DNA from: Paraburkholderia atlantica
GTDB taxonomy: Bacteria > Pseudomonadota > Gammaproteobacteria > Burkholderiales > Burkholderiaceae
Length of the DNA stretch: 64,000 bases
Assembly: GCF_009362785.1 (NCBI RefSeq)
Contig: NZ_WHNQ01000009.1
Location: 205,371-269,370 of the forward strand
Direction: 5' to 3'
The notes below the pieces were generated by a model, which saw only the letters and a program-made list of their open reading frames with translations, searched no databases and was not told where the DNA came from. Of this stretch, positions 54,250 through 63,878 are shown piece after piece (position 1 is the stretch's first letter; the number at the start of each line of letters is the position of its first letter). Made by a program: the position numbers and the translations under genes.

Positions 54250-55199
54250 GGCGCGATCCGCTCCGCCACGCGCATCACGGCAGAACGGGCGCGCGGGTTG
54301 TCGGCGACTTCAGCGTCGCTCGCAAAGACGCGGCCGATGATCTTGAGCGGAGGGCTCGGCAGGTCGACCGCGCGGATCGGCAGGCGGCGATCAACCGCCG
54401 GCGCACTTGCGTGCGCCTGCATGAATCGCTTGACGATACGGTCCTCGAGCGAATGAAAGCTGATGACCACCAGCCGCCCCCCTTGCTCCAACAACGACAA
54501 CGCTGCTTCTAGAACGACTTGCAGCTCCGCAAGCTCTTGATTGACGTGAATCCGTATAGCCTGAAAGGTGCGGGTTGCCGGGTCCTTGCCCTTCTCACGG
54601 GTTTTGACGACGTTAGCCACGATTTGGGCAAGCTCGCCCGTGCTGACGAGAGGCCCAAGACGGTCGGACTCTGCCCGGCGAGCAACAAGCGCCTTTGCAA
54701 TCTGAAAAGCAAACCGTTCTTCCCCATAATCTCGTATCACCTCCGTCAGTTCCTGCACCGTAGCCCGCGCGAGCCAGTCAGCCGCGGATTCGCCGCGCGT
54801 CGGGTCCATCCGCATGTCGAGCGGGCCGTCGGCGCGGAAGCTGAAGCCCCGCTCCGGATCGTCGACTTGCGGCGACGACACGCCCAGATCCAGCAACACT
54901 CCCGACACACGCCCTACCCCGCGCTCCGCCATCGCGGCGCGCAGTGAAGCAAAACTCTCGTGGACGATGGCAAAGCGCGGGTCGGCGATCTTCTGCGCCG
55001 TCGCGATCGCGAGCGGATCTTTATCGAACGCGATCAGCCGCCCCGCTTCACCGAGCCGCTCAAGTACGAGGCGGCTATGGCCGCCACGGCCGAACGTGCC
55101 GTCCACATACGTGCCGTCGGCGCGCGTGACCAGCGCATCGACCGCTTCGTTCAACAGCACCGTGCGATGCTGCAATTCGTTTCTCATCGCAGAAGCCAT
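54246..55199 (-). CDS. rsmH: 16S rRNA (cytosine-1402-N4)-methyltransferase RsmH
   Basis: Methylates N4 of C1402 in the ribosomal P site. 317 residues with the SAM motif [18 protein letters not shown] and [20 protein letters not shown]. Start choice is uncertain: ATGs at 55199 and 55187 both lack a clear ribosome-binding site, and the gene begins 15 bases after mraZ. Confidence 0.95.
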   Translation of the reverse strand: MASAMRNELQHRTVLLNEAVDALVTRADGTYVDGTFGRGGHSRLVLERLGEAGRLIAFDKDPLAIATAQKIADPRFAIVHESFASLRAAMAERGVGRVSGVLLDLGVSSPQVDDPERGFSFRADGPLDMRMDPTRGESAADWLARATVQELTEVIRDYGEERFAFQIAKALVARRAESDRLGPLVSTGELAQIVANVVKTREKGKDPATRTFQAIRIHVNQELAELQVVLEAALSLLEQGGRLVVISFHSLEDRIVKRFMQAHASAPAVDRRLPIRAVDLPSPPLKIIGRVFASDAEVADNPRARSAVMRVAERIAP

Positions 55200-55214
55200 A
55201 TAAATAAGCCGCGA

Positions 55215-55643
55215 TCAGAACGTGAAGTCTTTCAACGCGTCGGGCATGCCCTCGGCGATCGCCGCCTGTTCCTTCGCGGCGTAAATCTGTGCATCCCACA
55301 GCTCGAAGTGACGGCCCATGCCGAGCAGCGTCACCTCTTTCTCCAGCGAGCCAGCCGCGCGCAACTCCGGCGACACGAGCACACGGCCTGCGCCGTCCAT
55401 ATCCACATCCATTGCATTGCCGAGAAAAATGCGTTTCCACCAGGCCGCGTTCATAGGCAGCTTGTCGACCTTGTCACGGAAGATTTCCCATTCGGGGCGC
55501 GGAAAGAGCAACAGGCAGCCGTCCGGGTGCTTGGTGATCGTCACCCGGCCCTCTGCCTGTGTTTGCAGCGCATCCCGATAACGAGAGGGAATCGACATCC
55601 GCCCTTTCGCATCGAGCGTCAGCGCCGACGCCCCTTGGAACAC
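55215..55643 (-). CDS. mraZ: Transcriptional regulator MraZ
   Basis: The first gene of the dcw cluster, an AbrB-like DNA-binding protein that represses its own operon in E. coli. 142 residues with two MraZ repeats: [20 protein letters not shown] and the second with [17 protein letters not shown]. The start is GTG at 55643 after GGGGAGAG. Predicted binding sites lie 78-112 bases upstream. Confidence 0.97.
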   Translation of the reverse strand: MFQGASALTLDAKGRMSIPSRYRDALQTQAEGRVTITKHPDGCLLLFPRPEWEIFRDKVDKLPMNAAWWKRIFLGNAMDVDMDGAGRVLVSPELRAAGSLEKEVTLLGMGRHFELWDAQIYAAKEQAAIAEGMPDALKDFTF

Positions 55644-55720
55644 TTCGCTCTCCCCTATTGCGGTGCTGTTTGCGCCGCCCGCCCCGTCCGTGAAAATCTA
55701 CCTGAAAGTGGTGTCGAGAG

Positions 55721-55755
55721 CACACAAAAATACACTTTCTCACACTGTCTCCCAC
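55721..55755 (-). promoter_or_regulatory. MraZ-box ladder: four GTG-type pentamers every 10 bp
   Basis: Reading minus, GTGGG (55751-55755), GTGTG (55741-55745), GTGTA (55731-55735) and GTGTG (55721-55725) recur at exactly 10-bp intervals with 5-base spacers. E. coli MraZ binds TGGG-type direct repeats with 5-base spacers in the same place. The first repeat overlaps the -10. Confidence 0.75.
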
Positions 55756-55782
55756 TTTAGAGTAACGCTAAACACGGGTCAA
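55754..55782 (-). promoter_or_regulatory. Predicted promoter of the dcw cluster
   Basis: TTGACC (55777-55782), a 17-base spacer and TAAAGT (55754-55759). The leader to mraZ would be about 105 bases. Confidence 0.6.
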
Positions 55783-56100
55783 GGGAGCGGCCCGCTTTTC
55801 CGGCGGATTTTGTTTGTTAGAACAAGGACTTAGCGCGACTCCTTCACGTCCCGTATAAAACGGAAAACCGTTATAAATGAATGGGCTAGTGCAACTTGTG
55901 AAGGTGATACTTGAAAAGTGCGAGGAAACAGCGCGGATTGAAAGAGATCGTTAAGGGATTTTGAAAGGGAGAAGGCGCCGCCGCGGGGACGGTTGATGAA
56001 CGGCGCATGCGGCGTCGTCCCACTTACGAATAGTGCGTTCAGCGATGGTCGAAGCGATACGTGCGGCGCTCCGGTCGGCGAAGCAAAGCCGGCGAAACGC

Positions 56101-56739
56101 TCATATGTAATAGGCGGTGCGCGTCATCACCTTCGACATCGCGCGCATCAGCGCGCGCGCCGGAAACGGCAATTCGATGCCTCCCGCGTCCATCGCGGCC
56201 TTGCCGTGCTGGGCTTCATCGACGCGCATCTGCTCGACGATCGCGCGCGATTCATGGTCCGTGGCGGGAAGTCGATCGAGATGACTGTCGAGATGCTGTT
56301 CTACCTGGCGCTCCGTTTCGGCCATGAAGCCAAGACTCACGCGATCGCCGAGACGTCCCGCGGCGAGACCGATCGCGAGTGCGCCGGTGTACCACACAGG
56401 ATTGAGCAGACTCGGGCGCGAGTCGAGCGCCTCGAGGCGTTTGGCGGTCCACGCCAGATGATCTTCTTCTTCCGACGCAGCGTGATCGAACATGGCTCGC
56501 AATGAAGGGGAGTCGGTGGCGAGTTTCTGCGCCTGGTAAAGCGCCTGCGCGCACACTTCGCCGACGTGGTTCACCCGCATCAAGCCAGCCGCATGCGCGC
56601 GCTCCGCGGGCGAGAGTTCGGGCGCCCCGGCCGTCGCCGCGGACGCCTGCGGCAGCGGCAGCGGACGGGTCATCCGCGAGACCCCCGTCAGTGAGCGTAA
56701 ACCCCGATCAAACTCGCCAATCAACTCGTCCAGCAACAT
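56101..56739 (-). CDS. coq7: 2-polyprenyl-3-methyl-6-methoxy-1,4-benzoquinone monooxygenase Coq7
   Basis: A diiron hydroxylase in ubiquinone synthesis. 212 residues. Carboxylate-bridged iron ligands are visible in [33 protein letters not shown] and [13 protein letters not shown] with [14 protein letters not shown]. It starts at ATG 56739 after GGAGCG and is divergent from the porin gene. Confidence 0.95.
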   Translation of the reverse strand: MLLDELIGEFDRGLRSLTGVSRMTRPLPLPQASAATAGAPELSPAERAHAAGLMRVNHVGEVCAQALYQAQKLATDSPSLRAMFDHAASEEEDHLAWTAKRLEALDSRPSLLNPVWYTGALAIGLAAGRLGDRVSLGFMAETERQVEQHLDSHLDRLPATDHESRAIVEQMRVDEAQHGKAAMDAGGIELPFPARALMRAMSKVMTRTAYYI

Positions 56740-56918
56740 AAAGCGCTCCCTGATTCGACAACCGCCGCATCTTTCCGGAAGGTCCGTGCGACAAGGCCTT
56801 GCGACGCGAAACCCGCGGTCCGACAGGCATCAATCCGCATGAAATGAGCGGTTAATTTCGGATTTTAGACCATGTTGCGTAAACGAAACAGCGGCCGTCC
56901 GGAGCGCCTCCTTTTTCT

Positions 56919-56946
56919 TTGTCCCATGTATGCCTTTTGTTACATT
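56919..56946 (+). promoter_or_regulatory. Predicted promoter of the porin gene
   Basis: TTGTCC (56919-56924), a 16-base spacer and TACATT (56941-56946). Transcription would begin near 56953, giving a leader of about 90 bases. Confidence 0.5.
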
Positions 56947-56952
56947 ACGTGG

Positions 56953-56970
56953 CAACTTCTCGCGAAGTTG
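56953..56970 (+). other. 5'-terminal hairpin of porin mRNA
   Basis: A perfect 7-bp stem CAACTTC/GAAGTTG with tetraloop TCGC, beginning at or next to the predicted transcript start. 5' stem-loops stabilise E. coli ompA mRNA; a similar role here is inferred. Confidence 0.5.
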
Positions 56971-57042
56971 GACAAGCAAGGCTCAGTACTAACTAAATAT
57001 CTCGCCTTGAACAAAAGATTCGTAATCCTTGGAGATCATTCG

Positions 57043-58239
57043 ATGAAAAAGTCGCTTCTCGCTCTCGCAGCACTGGGCGCATTCGCAGGCGTCGCTCATG
57101 CGCAGAGCAGCGTGACCCTGTACGGCATCGTTGACGTTGGTATCAACATGAATACCAACGCAGGTGGCTTTCACAAGTACGACATGTCCAGCGGCGTCCT
57201 GCAAGGCTCGCGTTTCGGCCTGCGTGGCACGGAAGATCTGGGCGGCGGTCTGAAGGCGCTGTTCGTTTTGGAAAACGGCTTTGACTTGACCAACGGCAAG
57301 CTCGGCCAAGGCGGTCTGATGTTCGGTCGTCAGGCATATGTCGGTCTGTCGAGCAACTTCGGCACGGTCACGCTGGGTCGTCAGTACGATTCCGTCGTCG
57401 ACTACGTGGGTCCGTTCGAATCGGGTGATCAGTGGGGCGGCTACATCGCCGCTCACCCGGGCGATATCGACAACTTCAACAACGCGTATCGCACGAACAA
57501 CACGATCAAGTACACGAGCGCGAACTACAGCGGCCTGACGTTCGGCGGCACGTATAGCTTCGGCGGCACCGCTGGTGACTTCTCGCACAACCAGATCTGG
57601 TCGTTGGGCGCTGGCTATAACAATGGTCCGCTGGCATTGGGCGTTGGTTACCTGAACGCCCGTACGCCGGCAGCTTCGGGTGGCCTGTTCAACAACGGCG
57701 GCACGATCGCAACGAACACCCCCGCCACCGGTACTACTGCGGCTAGCTTCGCAGTCACGACCCCGATCTACGCTGGCTTCGCATCGGCCAACACGTACCA
57801 GGTCATCGGCGCGGGCGGTGCATACACGTTCGGCGCGGCAACCATCGGCCTGACGTACTCGAACATCCAGTTCGGCAACCTCGGCAAGACGTTCGCGTCG
57901 CCGTTCGCCGGCCAGAAGGCAACGTTCAACAACGGCGAAATCAACTTCAAGTATCAGTTGACCCCGGCACTGCTGGTCGGCGCAGCGTACGACTACACGC
58001 GCGGCGAGCAGATCGAAGGCAACTCGCGTGCTCAGTACCATCAGGGTGCTCTGGGCGTGGACTACTTCCTGTCGAAGCGTACCGACGTGTACCTGGTCGG
58101 CGTGTACCAGCACGCTCTGGGCGACACGGTCAACACGGCGGGCCAGGTGGTCGCAGCAACGGCCGCCATCAACGGCCTGACCGGTTCGACGACCAACAAC
58201 CAGTTCACGGCTCGCGTTGGTATCCGCCACAAGTTCTAA
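57043..58239 (+). CDS. General porin (trimeric Gram-negative porin family)
   Basis: An outer-membrane diffusion channel of 398 residues. Signal peptide MKKSLLALAALGAFAGVAHA with predicted cleavage before QSSVTLYG, then alternating beta-strands of a 16-stranded barrel and a C-terminal Phe (VGIRHKF) recognised by the Bam complex. The family is OmpC-like porin 4, typical of Burkholderia. Codons are regular and GC-lower than neighbours, as expected for a highly expressed gene. The ATG at 57043 has GGAGA upstream. Confidence 0.95.
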   Translation: MKKSLLALAALGAFAGVAHAQSSVTLYGIVDVGINMNTNAGGFHKYDMSSGVLQGSRFGLRGTEDLGGGLKALFVLENGFDLTNGKLGQGGLMFGRQAYVGLSSNFGTVTLGRQYDSVVDYVGPFESGDQWGGYIAAHPGDIDNFNNAYRTNNTIKYTSANYSGLTFGGTYSFGGTAGDFSHNQIWSLGAGYNNGPLALGVGYLNARTPAASGGLFNNGGTIATNTPATGTTAASFAVTTPIYAGFASANTYQVIGAGGAYTFGAATIGLTYSNIQFGNLGKTFASPFAGQKATFNNGEINFKYQLTPALLVGAAYDYTRGEQIEGNSRAQYHQGALGVDYFLSKRTDVYLVGVYQHALGDTVNTAGQVVAATAAINGLTGSTTNNQFTARVGIRHKF

Positions 58240-58265
58240 TAAGTCGTAAAAAAGCAGTTTGTCTC

Positions 58266-58291
58266 AAAGGCGCCTTCGGGCGCCTTTTTTT
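58266..58291 (+). terminator. Terminator of the porin gene
   Basis: AAAGGCGC/GCGCCTTT stem with loop CTTCGG, followed by a T-run. Confidence 0.92.
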
Positions 58292-58312
58292 GTGCGCGGG
58301 TTTTGTTGGCAC

Positions 58313-58346
58313 AAAAAAGCCCGGCGCACTTTCGTGCGCCGGGCTT
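58313..58346 (-). terminator. Terminator of the acyl-CoA ligase gene
   Basis: A 12-bp stem AGCCCGGCGCAC/GTGCGCCGGGCT with loop TTTC, followed by six T on minus. Confidence 0.92.
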
Positions 58347-58361
58347 CTGTTCTTCGCTCGC

Positions 58362-60035
58362 TTAGGCCCTGCCGTCGCGCAATTCACGGCGCAGGATCTT
58401 GCCGACGTTGCTCTTGGGCAGCTCGGTGCGGAATTCGACGACCTTCGGTCGCTTGTAGCCGGTCAGTTGCGTTTTGCAGTACGCGAAGATCTGTTCGTCG
58501 GTCAGCGACGGATCCTTCTTGACGACGAACAGCTTCACGGCCTCGCCCGAATGCTGATCGGGCACGCCGACCGCCGCGACTTCGAACACGCCCGGCAGCT
58601 TTGCGACGACGTCCTCGACTTCATTCGGATACACGTTGAAGCCGGACACCAGAATCATGTCCTTCTTGCGATCGACGATCTTCACGAAGCCGTCCGCGCT
58701 CATGATGCCGACGTCGCCCGATTTGAAGAAGCCGTCCGCCGTCATCACCTTTGCGGTTTCGTCGGGCCGGTTCCAGTAGCCCGCCATCAACTGCGGGCCG
58801 CGGATGCAGATCTCGCCTGCCTGGCCGGGCGGCACTTCGTTGCCTGCGTCGTCGCGGATCGAGATCTCGGTCGACGGCAGCGGCAGGCCGATCGTGCCGC
58901 TGTATTCAGTGACGGTGACGGGGTTGCAGGTCACGCACGGCGACGTTTCCGACAACCCATAGCCTTCGACGATCGGCGTGCGCGTCCGCTCGAACCAGCG
59001 CTTCGCGACCGCCTCCTGCACCGCCATACCGCCGGCGTTCGCTGTCAGCAGCTTCGAGAAGTCGAGCTTGTGGAAGTCGGGGCTGTTCAACATCGCGTTG
59101 TACAACGTATTGACGGCGGGAATCGTCGTGATCGCATAACCCTCGAGCGACTTGATCATGCCGGGGATATCGCGCGGATTCGGAATCAGCACGCCGAGAC
59201 CGCCGGTGCGGATCGTCAGCAGCCCGCACACGGTCAGCGCGAACACGTGATACAGCGGCAGCGCGACGACCGTGATGAATTGGTCGATATCGGTGCGGTT
59301 TGCGCGCACCGGATTGAGCCAGACCTCCGACTGCAGCACGTTCGCGATCAGGTTCCGGTGCAGCAGCGTCGCGCCCTTGGCCACGCCGGTGGTGCCGCCC
59401 GTGTATTGCAGAAATGCGATATCGTCAGGCCCCTGCTTGACCGGCTTGAAAGTCTGGCGCGCGCCCTCCGAGACCGCGTCGTTGAACTTGACGTGTCCGG
59501 GCAGGCTCCACGCCGGCACCATCTTCTTGACCTTGCGCACGACGAAGTTCACGAGCGGGCCTTTAATGCCCATCAGGTCGCCCATCGCCGCGACGAGAAC
59601 ATGCTTGACCGGCGTATTGCGCACGATTGCCTGCAAGGTCCCCGCGAAATTCTCGAGCAGGATGATCGCTTCAGCGCCGCTATCCTTCAATTGGTGTTCG
59701 AGTTCGCGCGGCGTATACAGTGGATTCACATTCACAACCACATAGCCCGCGCGCAGAATCGCGGCAATTGCGACCGGATACTGCAGCACGTTCGGCATCA
59801 TGATCGCGATACGCGCGCCGCGCGCGAGCCCCTTCGACTGCAGCCACGTCGCAAGATTGCGCGAAAGCTCGTCGAGTTCACCGTAGCTGATCTGCTTGCC
59901 CATGCACACGAACGCCGGCTTCGCGCGGTGTTCGCGAAAGGCTTCCTCGAGCAACTCGGCCACCGACGAATAGCGTGTCGGGTCGATCTCTGCGGGAACG
60001 CCGGGCGGATAAGATTTCAGCCAGATTTTCTCCAT
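58362..60035 (-). CDS. Long-chain fatty-acid--CoA ligase (FadD type)
   Basis: An AMP-forming ligase that activates fatty acids to acyl-CoA. 557 residues, the family length. Motifs: P-loop YTGGTTGVAKGATL, GYGLSETSPCVTCNP, GDVGIMSADGFVKIVDRKKD and the C-terminal lysine region PKSNVGKILRRELRD. The N-terminus MEKIWLKSYPPGVPAEID is typical of FadD. GGAGA precedes the ATG at 60035. Confidence 0.93.
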   Translation of the reverse strand: MEKIWLKSYPPGVPAEIDPTRYSSVAELLEEAFREHRAKPAFVCMGKQISYGELDELSRNLATWLQSKGLARGARIAIMMPNVLQYPVAIAAILRAGYVVVNVNPLYTPRELEHQLKDSGAEAIILLENFAGTLQAIVRNTPVKHVLVAAMGDLMGIKGPLVNFVVRKVKKMVPAWSLPGHVKFNDAVSEGARQTFKPVKQGPDDIAFLQYTGGTTGVAKGATLLHRNLIANVLQSEVWLNPVRANRTDIDQFITVVALPLYHVFALTVCGLLTIRTGGLGVLIPNPRDIPGMIKSLEGYAITTIPAVNTLYNAMLNSPDFHKLDFSKLLTANAGGMAVQEAVAKRWFERTRTPIVEGYGLSETSPCVTCNPVTVTEYSGTIGLPLPSTEISIRDDAGNEVPPGQAGEICIRGPQLMAGYWNRPDETAKVMTADGFFKSGDVGIMSADGFVKIVDRKKDMILVSGFNVYPNEVEDVVAKLPGVFEVAAVGVPDQHSGEAVKLFVVKKDPSLTDEQIFAYCKTQLTGYKRPKVVEFRTELPKSNVGKILRRELRDGRA

Positions 60036-60182
60036 GCAGCGTCTCCTGAATTATTTTCGAATGATCGTGCTAAAAACGCATCGTAGCATGGGCATATTGC
60101 GGCCAATGGCCAAAGCGATGGGGTTAGACGGCAACCTCGAACTTGCGAGGCTTGCCGTTGGTTTCAAAGTGCGGTGCGACTT

Positions 60183-62261
60183 TCAGGCCGGCTCGACTTC
60201 GACGAGACAGTCGTAAAACGTCGCGGAACCGCCGAGATCGGTGAGTGCCTGGCTCGTCAACTGGTTGGCGTTGCGGCCGTCCGGCGCGAGCTTCTTCCAC
60301 CAGATCGATAACCCGACGACCAGGCCTTCGCGCGCCCGGTCCGTCACGCGCGCGCGCGCCTGCATCGAGCCGCGGTCGTTGAAGATGCGCACCTGATCGC
60401 CGTCGCCGATGCCGCGCGCGCGCGCGTCGGCAGGGTGGATGTCCAGATGCGGTTCGCCTTCCGTCGCGCGCAGACTCTCGATGTTCACGAAGGTGCTGTT
60501 CAGGAAGTTGCGCGCGGGAGGTGAAATCATCGCGAGCGGATAGCGGGCCGCCAGTTCGGGCGCACCGTCTGCGGATTCGTAGGGTGGCAGATAGTCCGGC
60601 AGCGGGTCGAGGCCCTGTTGCGCAAGCCGCTCGCTGTAGAACTCGCACTTGCCGGACGGCGTGCGAAAACCGCCGTCGGCAAATGGAGCGTCGGGCAGAT
60701 TGAGACGAGCCCAGCCCACTTGCTTCAGCATCGTCCAGTCGACACCGTCGAGCGTCTTGTCTTCCCAGCGAAATGCGGCTTGCGCGACAGCTTCGTCGCT
60801 GTCGAAGAGTGACGGTTCCGTCAGGCCCATGCGGCGCGCGAGGCCGCGGAAGATCTCGGTATTCGGGCGTGCGTCGCCAAACGGCGCGATGGCGGGCAGG
60901 TTGACCATCACGTGCGTGTGGCCGTATGACTTGTGCACGTCGAGATGCTCGAGCTGGGTCGTGGCGGGCAGCAGCAGGTCGGCGTAATCCGCGGTGTCGG
61001 TCTGGAAATGCTCGAGTACGATTGTGAACAGATCCTCGCGCGCAAAGCCGGCCGCGACGCGTTCGGAGTCCGGCGCGACCGCGACCGGATTCGAGTTGTA
61101 GACGACGATCGCTTCGACTTTGGGGCCGAACGTCGCGTCGCCCGGATGCAGCAGCGCGTCGCCGATCGCATTCATATTGATCACGCGGCTTGGCTTCGAC
61201 GGCCAGCCCGGCATCAGGTCGGGACGCTGCAACGCGTGCGAGTCGACCGGCGCCCAACCGCTCGACGACAACAGCGCCCCGCCCGCGCGCTCACGCCATG
61301 CGCCGGTCAGCGACGGCAGACACGCGATCGCGCGCACCGCATTGCCGCCGCCGCGCACCCGCTGCAGACCGTAGTTCAAGCGGATCGCGGCTTTCTTCGT
61401 GCTGGCGTAAAGTCGCGCAAGATCAGCGATTTCCTGTTCTTCAACGCCACAAATTTCACTAACGCGCGACAGTGGATAGCTGAGCGCCCGCTCCTTCAGG
61501 TCAGCGAAGCCCAGCGTGTGCGCCGCGATGTATTCGTGGTCGAGCAGGTCCTCGGTGATCAGCACGTTCATGACGCCTAGCGCGAGAGCTCCGTCGGTTC
61601 CGGGCTTTAGTGCGATGTGCTGGTGGCATTTCTCCGCGGTCAGCGAGCGATACGGGTCGATTGCGATCAGCCGGGCGCCGCGACGCTTGGCTTCCTGCGC
61701 ACGCGTCCAGAAATGCAGATTCGATGCGATCGGGTTGGCTCCCCAGATCAGGATCACCTCGCTCTCGGCGAAAAACTCGGTGTGCATACCGACGCCGGCG
61801 CCATACGTGTATTTCAGGCCAGCTGCGCCGGCAGCCGCACAAATCGTTCGATCCAACTGCGATGCGCCGAGCTTGTGGAAGAAGCGTTGCGCGATGCTAT
61901 CGCCTTGCACCAAGCCCATCGTGCCCGCGTAGCTGTAAGGCAGAATCGCTTCCGGCGCGCGATGGGCAACTTCGCCGAGGCGGCTTGCGGCGAGGTCGAA
62001 AGCTTCGTCCCAACTGATTGGCGCGAAGCGGCCCTCGCCCTTGCGGCCCACACGCTTCATCGGCGTCGTCAGTCGGTTCGAATGATATACACGCTCCGCG
62101 TAGCGGCTGACCTTCGTGCACAGCACGCCTTGAGTCGGCGGATGGTCGGGATCGCCGGCGACCTTGATCGCCCGTCCGTTGTCGACGGTCACGCGCATCG
62201 CGCAGGTGTCTGGGCAATCGTGCGGGCATACGGCGCGCGCGAATTCGGTCGGGGCGTTCAT
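60183..62261 (-). CDS. Molybdopterin-dependent oxidoreductase with N-terminal Fe4S4 motif
   Basis: A 692-residue member of the DMSO reductase superfamily. The N-terminal Fe-S ligands are Cys12, Cys16, Cys20 and Cys48 (CPHDCPDTC and GVLCTK); the molybdopterin_dinucleotide-binding domain is at the C-terminus (PPARNFLNSTF, HPADARARGIGDGDQV). It has no Tat-like leader, so a cytoplasmic location is inferred. The substrate is unknown; no electron-transfer partner subunits lie nearby. It is divergent from the M20 amidohydrolase. Confidence 0.88.
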   Translation of the reverse strand: MNAPTEFARAVCPHDCPDTCAMRVTVDNGRAIKVAGDPDHPPTQGVLCTKVSRYAERVYHSNRLTTPMKRVGRKGEGRFAPISWDEAFDLAASRLGEVAHRAPEAILPYSYAGTMGLVQGDSIAQRFFHKLGASQLDRTICAAAGAAGLKYTYGAGVGMHTEFFAESEVILIWGANPIASNLHFWTRAQEAKRRGARLIAIDPYRSLTAEKCHQHIALKPGTDGALALGVMNVLITEDLLDHEYIAAHTLGFADLKERALSYPLSRVSEICGVEEQEIADLARLYASTKKAAIRLNYGLQRVRGGGNAVRAIACLPSLTGAWRERAGGALLSSSGWAPVDSHALQRPDLMPGWPSKPSRVINMNAIGDALLHPGDATFGPKVEAIVVYNSNPVAVAPDSERVAAGFAREDLFTIVLEHFQTDTADYADLLLPATTQLEHLDVHKSYGHTHVMVNLPAIAPFGDARPNTEIFRGLARRMGLTEPSLFDSDEAVAQAAFRWEDKTLDGVDWTMLKQVGWARLNLPDAPFADGGFRTPSGKCEFYSERLAQQGLDPLPDYLPPYESADGAPELAARYPLAMISPPARNFLNSTFVNIESLRATEGEPHLDIHPADARARGIGDGDQVRIFNDRGSMQARARVTDRAREGLVVGLSIWWKKLAPDGRNANQLTSQALTDLGGSATFYDCLVEVEPA

Positions 62262-62448
62262 CGGCGAGGTGTCCTGGCGAGCAGTAAGCGGTCGGGCAAT
62301 ATGGAATTTTATTACGTCAATGGGCCGCGGACCCGGGTGGTGCCGCCAAAAATGCCTTCGGCGTAGAATGAATTATCCGCAGTGCCCGGGCCGACGCGGT
62401 CCGCGGCTATCTCATGCTCGTCGAGCACAAACGCATAATCACTCCATC

Positions 62449-63645
62449 ATGAAACTCATCCCCGAAATTCAGGCCGCTCGCGGCGAAATCCAGACCCTTC
62501 GACGAACCATCCATGCCCACCCGGAACTGCGCTACGAAGAGACGGCGACCGCTGATCTCGTCGCGCGTTCGCTCGAGGCTTGGGGCATCGAGACTCACCG
62601 TGGTTTGGGCAAGACGGGCGTGGTCGGCGTATTGAAGCGCGGGAACGGCTCGCGCGCGATTGGTTTGCGCGCCGACATGGATGCGCTCCCGATCCAGGAG
62701 CTCAACAGCTTCGATCATCGTTCGACGAACGACGGCAAGATGCACGCGTGCGGGCATGATGGACATACGGCGATGCTGCTCGGTGCCGCGCACTACCTGG
62801 CCAAACACGGTGATTTCGACGGCACGATCGTGTTCATTTTCCAACCGGCCGAAGAAGGCGGGGCCGGCGCGAAGGCGATGATCGACGACGGCCTGTTCAC
62901 CAAATTTCCGGTGGACGCCGTGTTCGGCATTCACAATTGGCCGGGCATGCCAGCGGGCCACTTCGGCGTGACCGAAGGCCCGATCATGGCATCGAGCAAT
63001 GAATTTCGCATCGAAATCAAAGGCGTCGGCTCGCATGCGGCGCTACCCCACAATGGCCGCGACCCGGTCTTTACGGCGGTGCAAATTGCCAGCGGGCTGC
63101 AAAGCATCATCACGCGAAACAAAAAGCCGCTGGATACCGCGGTGTTATCGATTACGCAAATACATGCCGGCGATGCCGTCAATGTCGTGCCGAACGACGC
63201 CTGGATCGCGGGAACCGTGCGGACCTTCACTACAGAAACGCTCGACCTGATCGAGACACGCATGCGCAAGATCGCGCAGAGTACCGCTGATGCATACGAT
63301 TGCTCCGTTCAGATCCAGTTCCACCGGAATTATCCGCCGACGATCAACAGCAGCGAGGAAGCGCGTTTTGCGGCGTCGGTCATGAAGGAGGTCGTTGGCG
63401 CGGAAAATGTCGATGATGCAGTTGAACCGACCATGGGCGCCGAGGATTTTTCGTTCATGCTGCTGGCGAAACCGGGTTGCTATGCGTTTTTGGGCAACGG
63501 CGATGGCGGCCACCGCGAAGCCGGCCACGGCGCGGGCCCTTGCATGCTGCACAACGCGAGTTACGACTTTAACGACGAGCTATTGCCGGTGGGGTCGACG
63601 TATTGGGTTCGACTGGCGCAGAAGTTTCTGGCGCAGGGGAAGTAG
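62449..63645 (+). CDS. M20 family amidohydrolase (hippurate hydrolase-like)
   Basis: 398 residues of the M20D peptidase/aminoacylase family. Metal-binding residues: Cys101 and His103 in MHACGHDGHTAML, the Glu pair 135-136 in QPAEEGGAGAK, and MGAEDFSFM near the C-terminus; the dimerisation domain is about 185-305. It probably hydrolyses N-acyl amino acids; the true substrate is not visible. The ATG at 62449 fits the family start. Confidence 0.92.
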   Translation: MKLIPEIQAARGEIQTLRRTIHAHPELRYEETATADLVARSLEAWGIETHRGLGKTGVVGVLKRGNGSRAIGLRADMDALPIQELNSFDHRSTNDGKMHACGHDGHTAMLLGAAHYLAKHGDFDGTIVFIFQPAEEGGAGAKAMIDDGLFTKFPVDAVFGIHNWPGMPAGHFGVTEGPIMASSNEFRIEIKGVGSHAALPHNGRDPVFTAVQIASGLQSIITRNKKPLDTAVLSITQIHAGDAVNVVPNDAWIAGTVRTFTTETLDLIETRMRKIAQSTADAYDCSVQIQFHRNYPPTINSSEEARFAASVMKEVVGAENVDDAVEPTMGAEDFSFMLLAKPGCYAFLGNGDGGHREAGHGAGPCMLHNASYDFNDELLPVGSTYWVRLAQKFLAQGK

Positions 63646-63721
63646 GAGGATGAGAAGCATTGAGGCGGGTCGAGGTTTCGCTTGCTTCAATGCTGTTTGT
63701 TAATTTCGCCGCGTAAACGCA

Positions 63722-63748
63722 AAAACCCCACCGCTGGGGGTGGGGTTT
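63722..63748 (-). terminator. Terminator of the rrn operon
   Basis: AACCCCACC/GGTGGGGTT with a 6-base loop, followed on minus by T5. It lies about 15 bases after the 5S gene. Confidence 0.85.
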
Positions 63749-63762
63749 CTGGCTTTGGGGGA

Positions 63763-63878
63763 GCCTGACGATTACCTACTTTCACACGGGCAATCCGCAC
63801 TATCATCGGCGTGGAGTCGTTTCACGGTCCTGTTCGGGATGGGAAGGGGTGGGACCGACTCGCTATGGTCATCAGGCA
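63763..63878 (-). rRNA. rrf: 5S ribosomal RNA
   Basis: About 116 bases. On minus it begins TGCCTGATGACCATAGCG and ends CGTCAGGC, which pair to close helix I; the internal CCCATCCCGAACAGG segment is the conserved loop B/C region. Exact ends may shift by one or two bases. Confidence 0.95.

Larger units (their letters stand above)
55644..56100. other. dcw promoter region
   Basis: 457 bases between mraZ and coq7 on the same strand. 55721-55782 carries the MraZ-box ladder and promoter. 55783-56100 has a less GC-rich stretch (55800-55960) with several A/T tracts and a small AACGG/CCGTT repeat, but no gene I can support. Confidence 0.6.
56740..57042. other. coq7/porin divergent region
   Basis: 303 bases. 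The porin half holds a promoter (56919-56946), a 5' hairpin (56953-56970) and GGAGA (57031-57035). The coq7 half shows only its ribosome-binding site. Confidence 0.6.
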
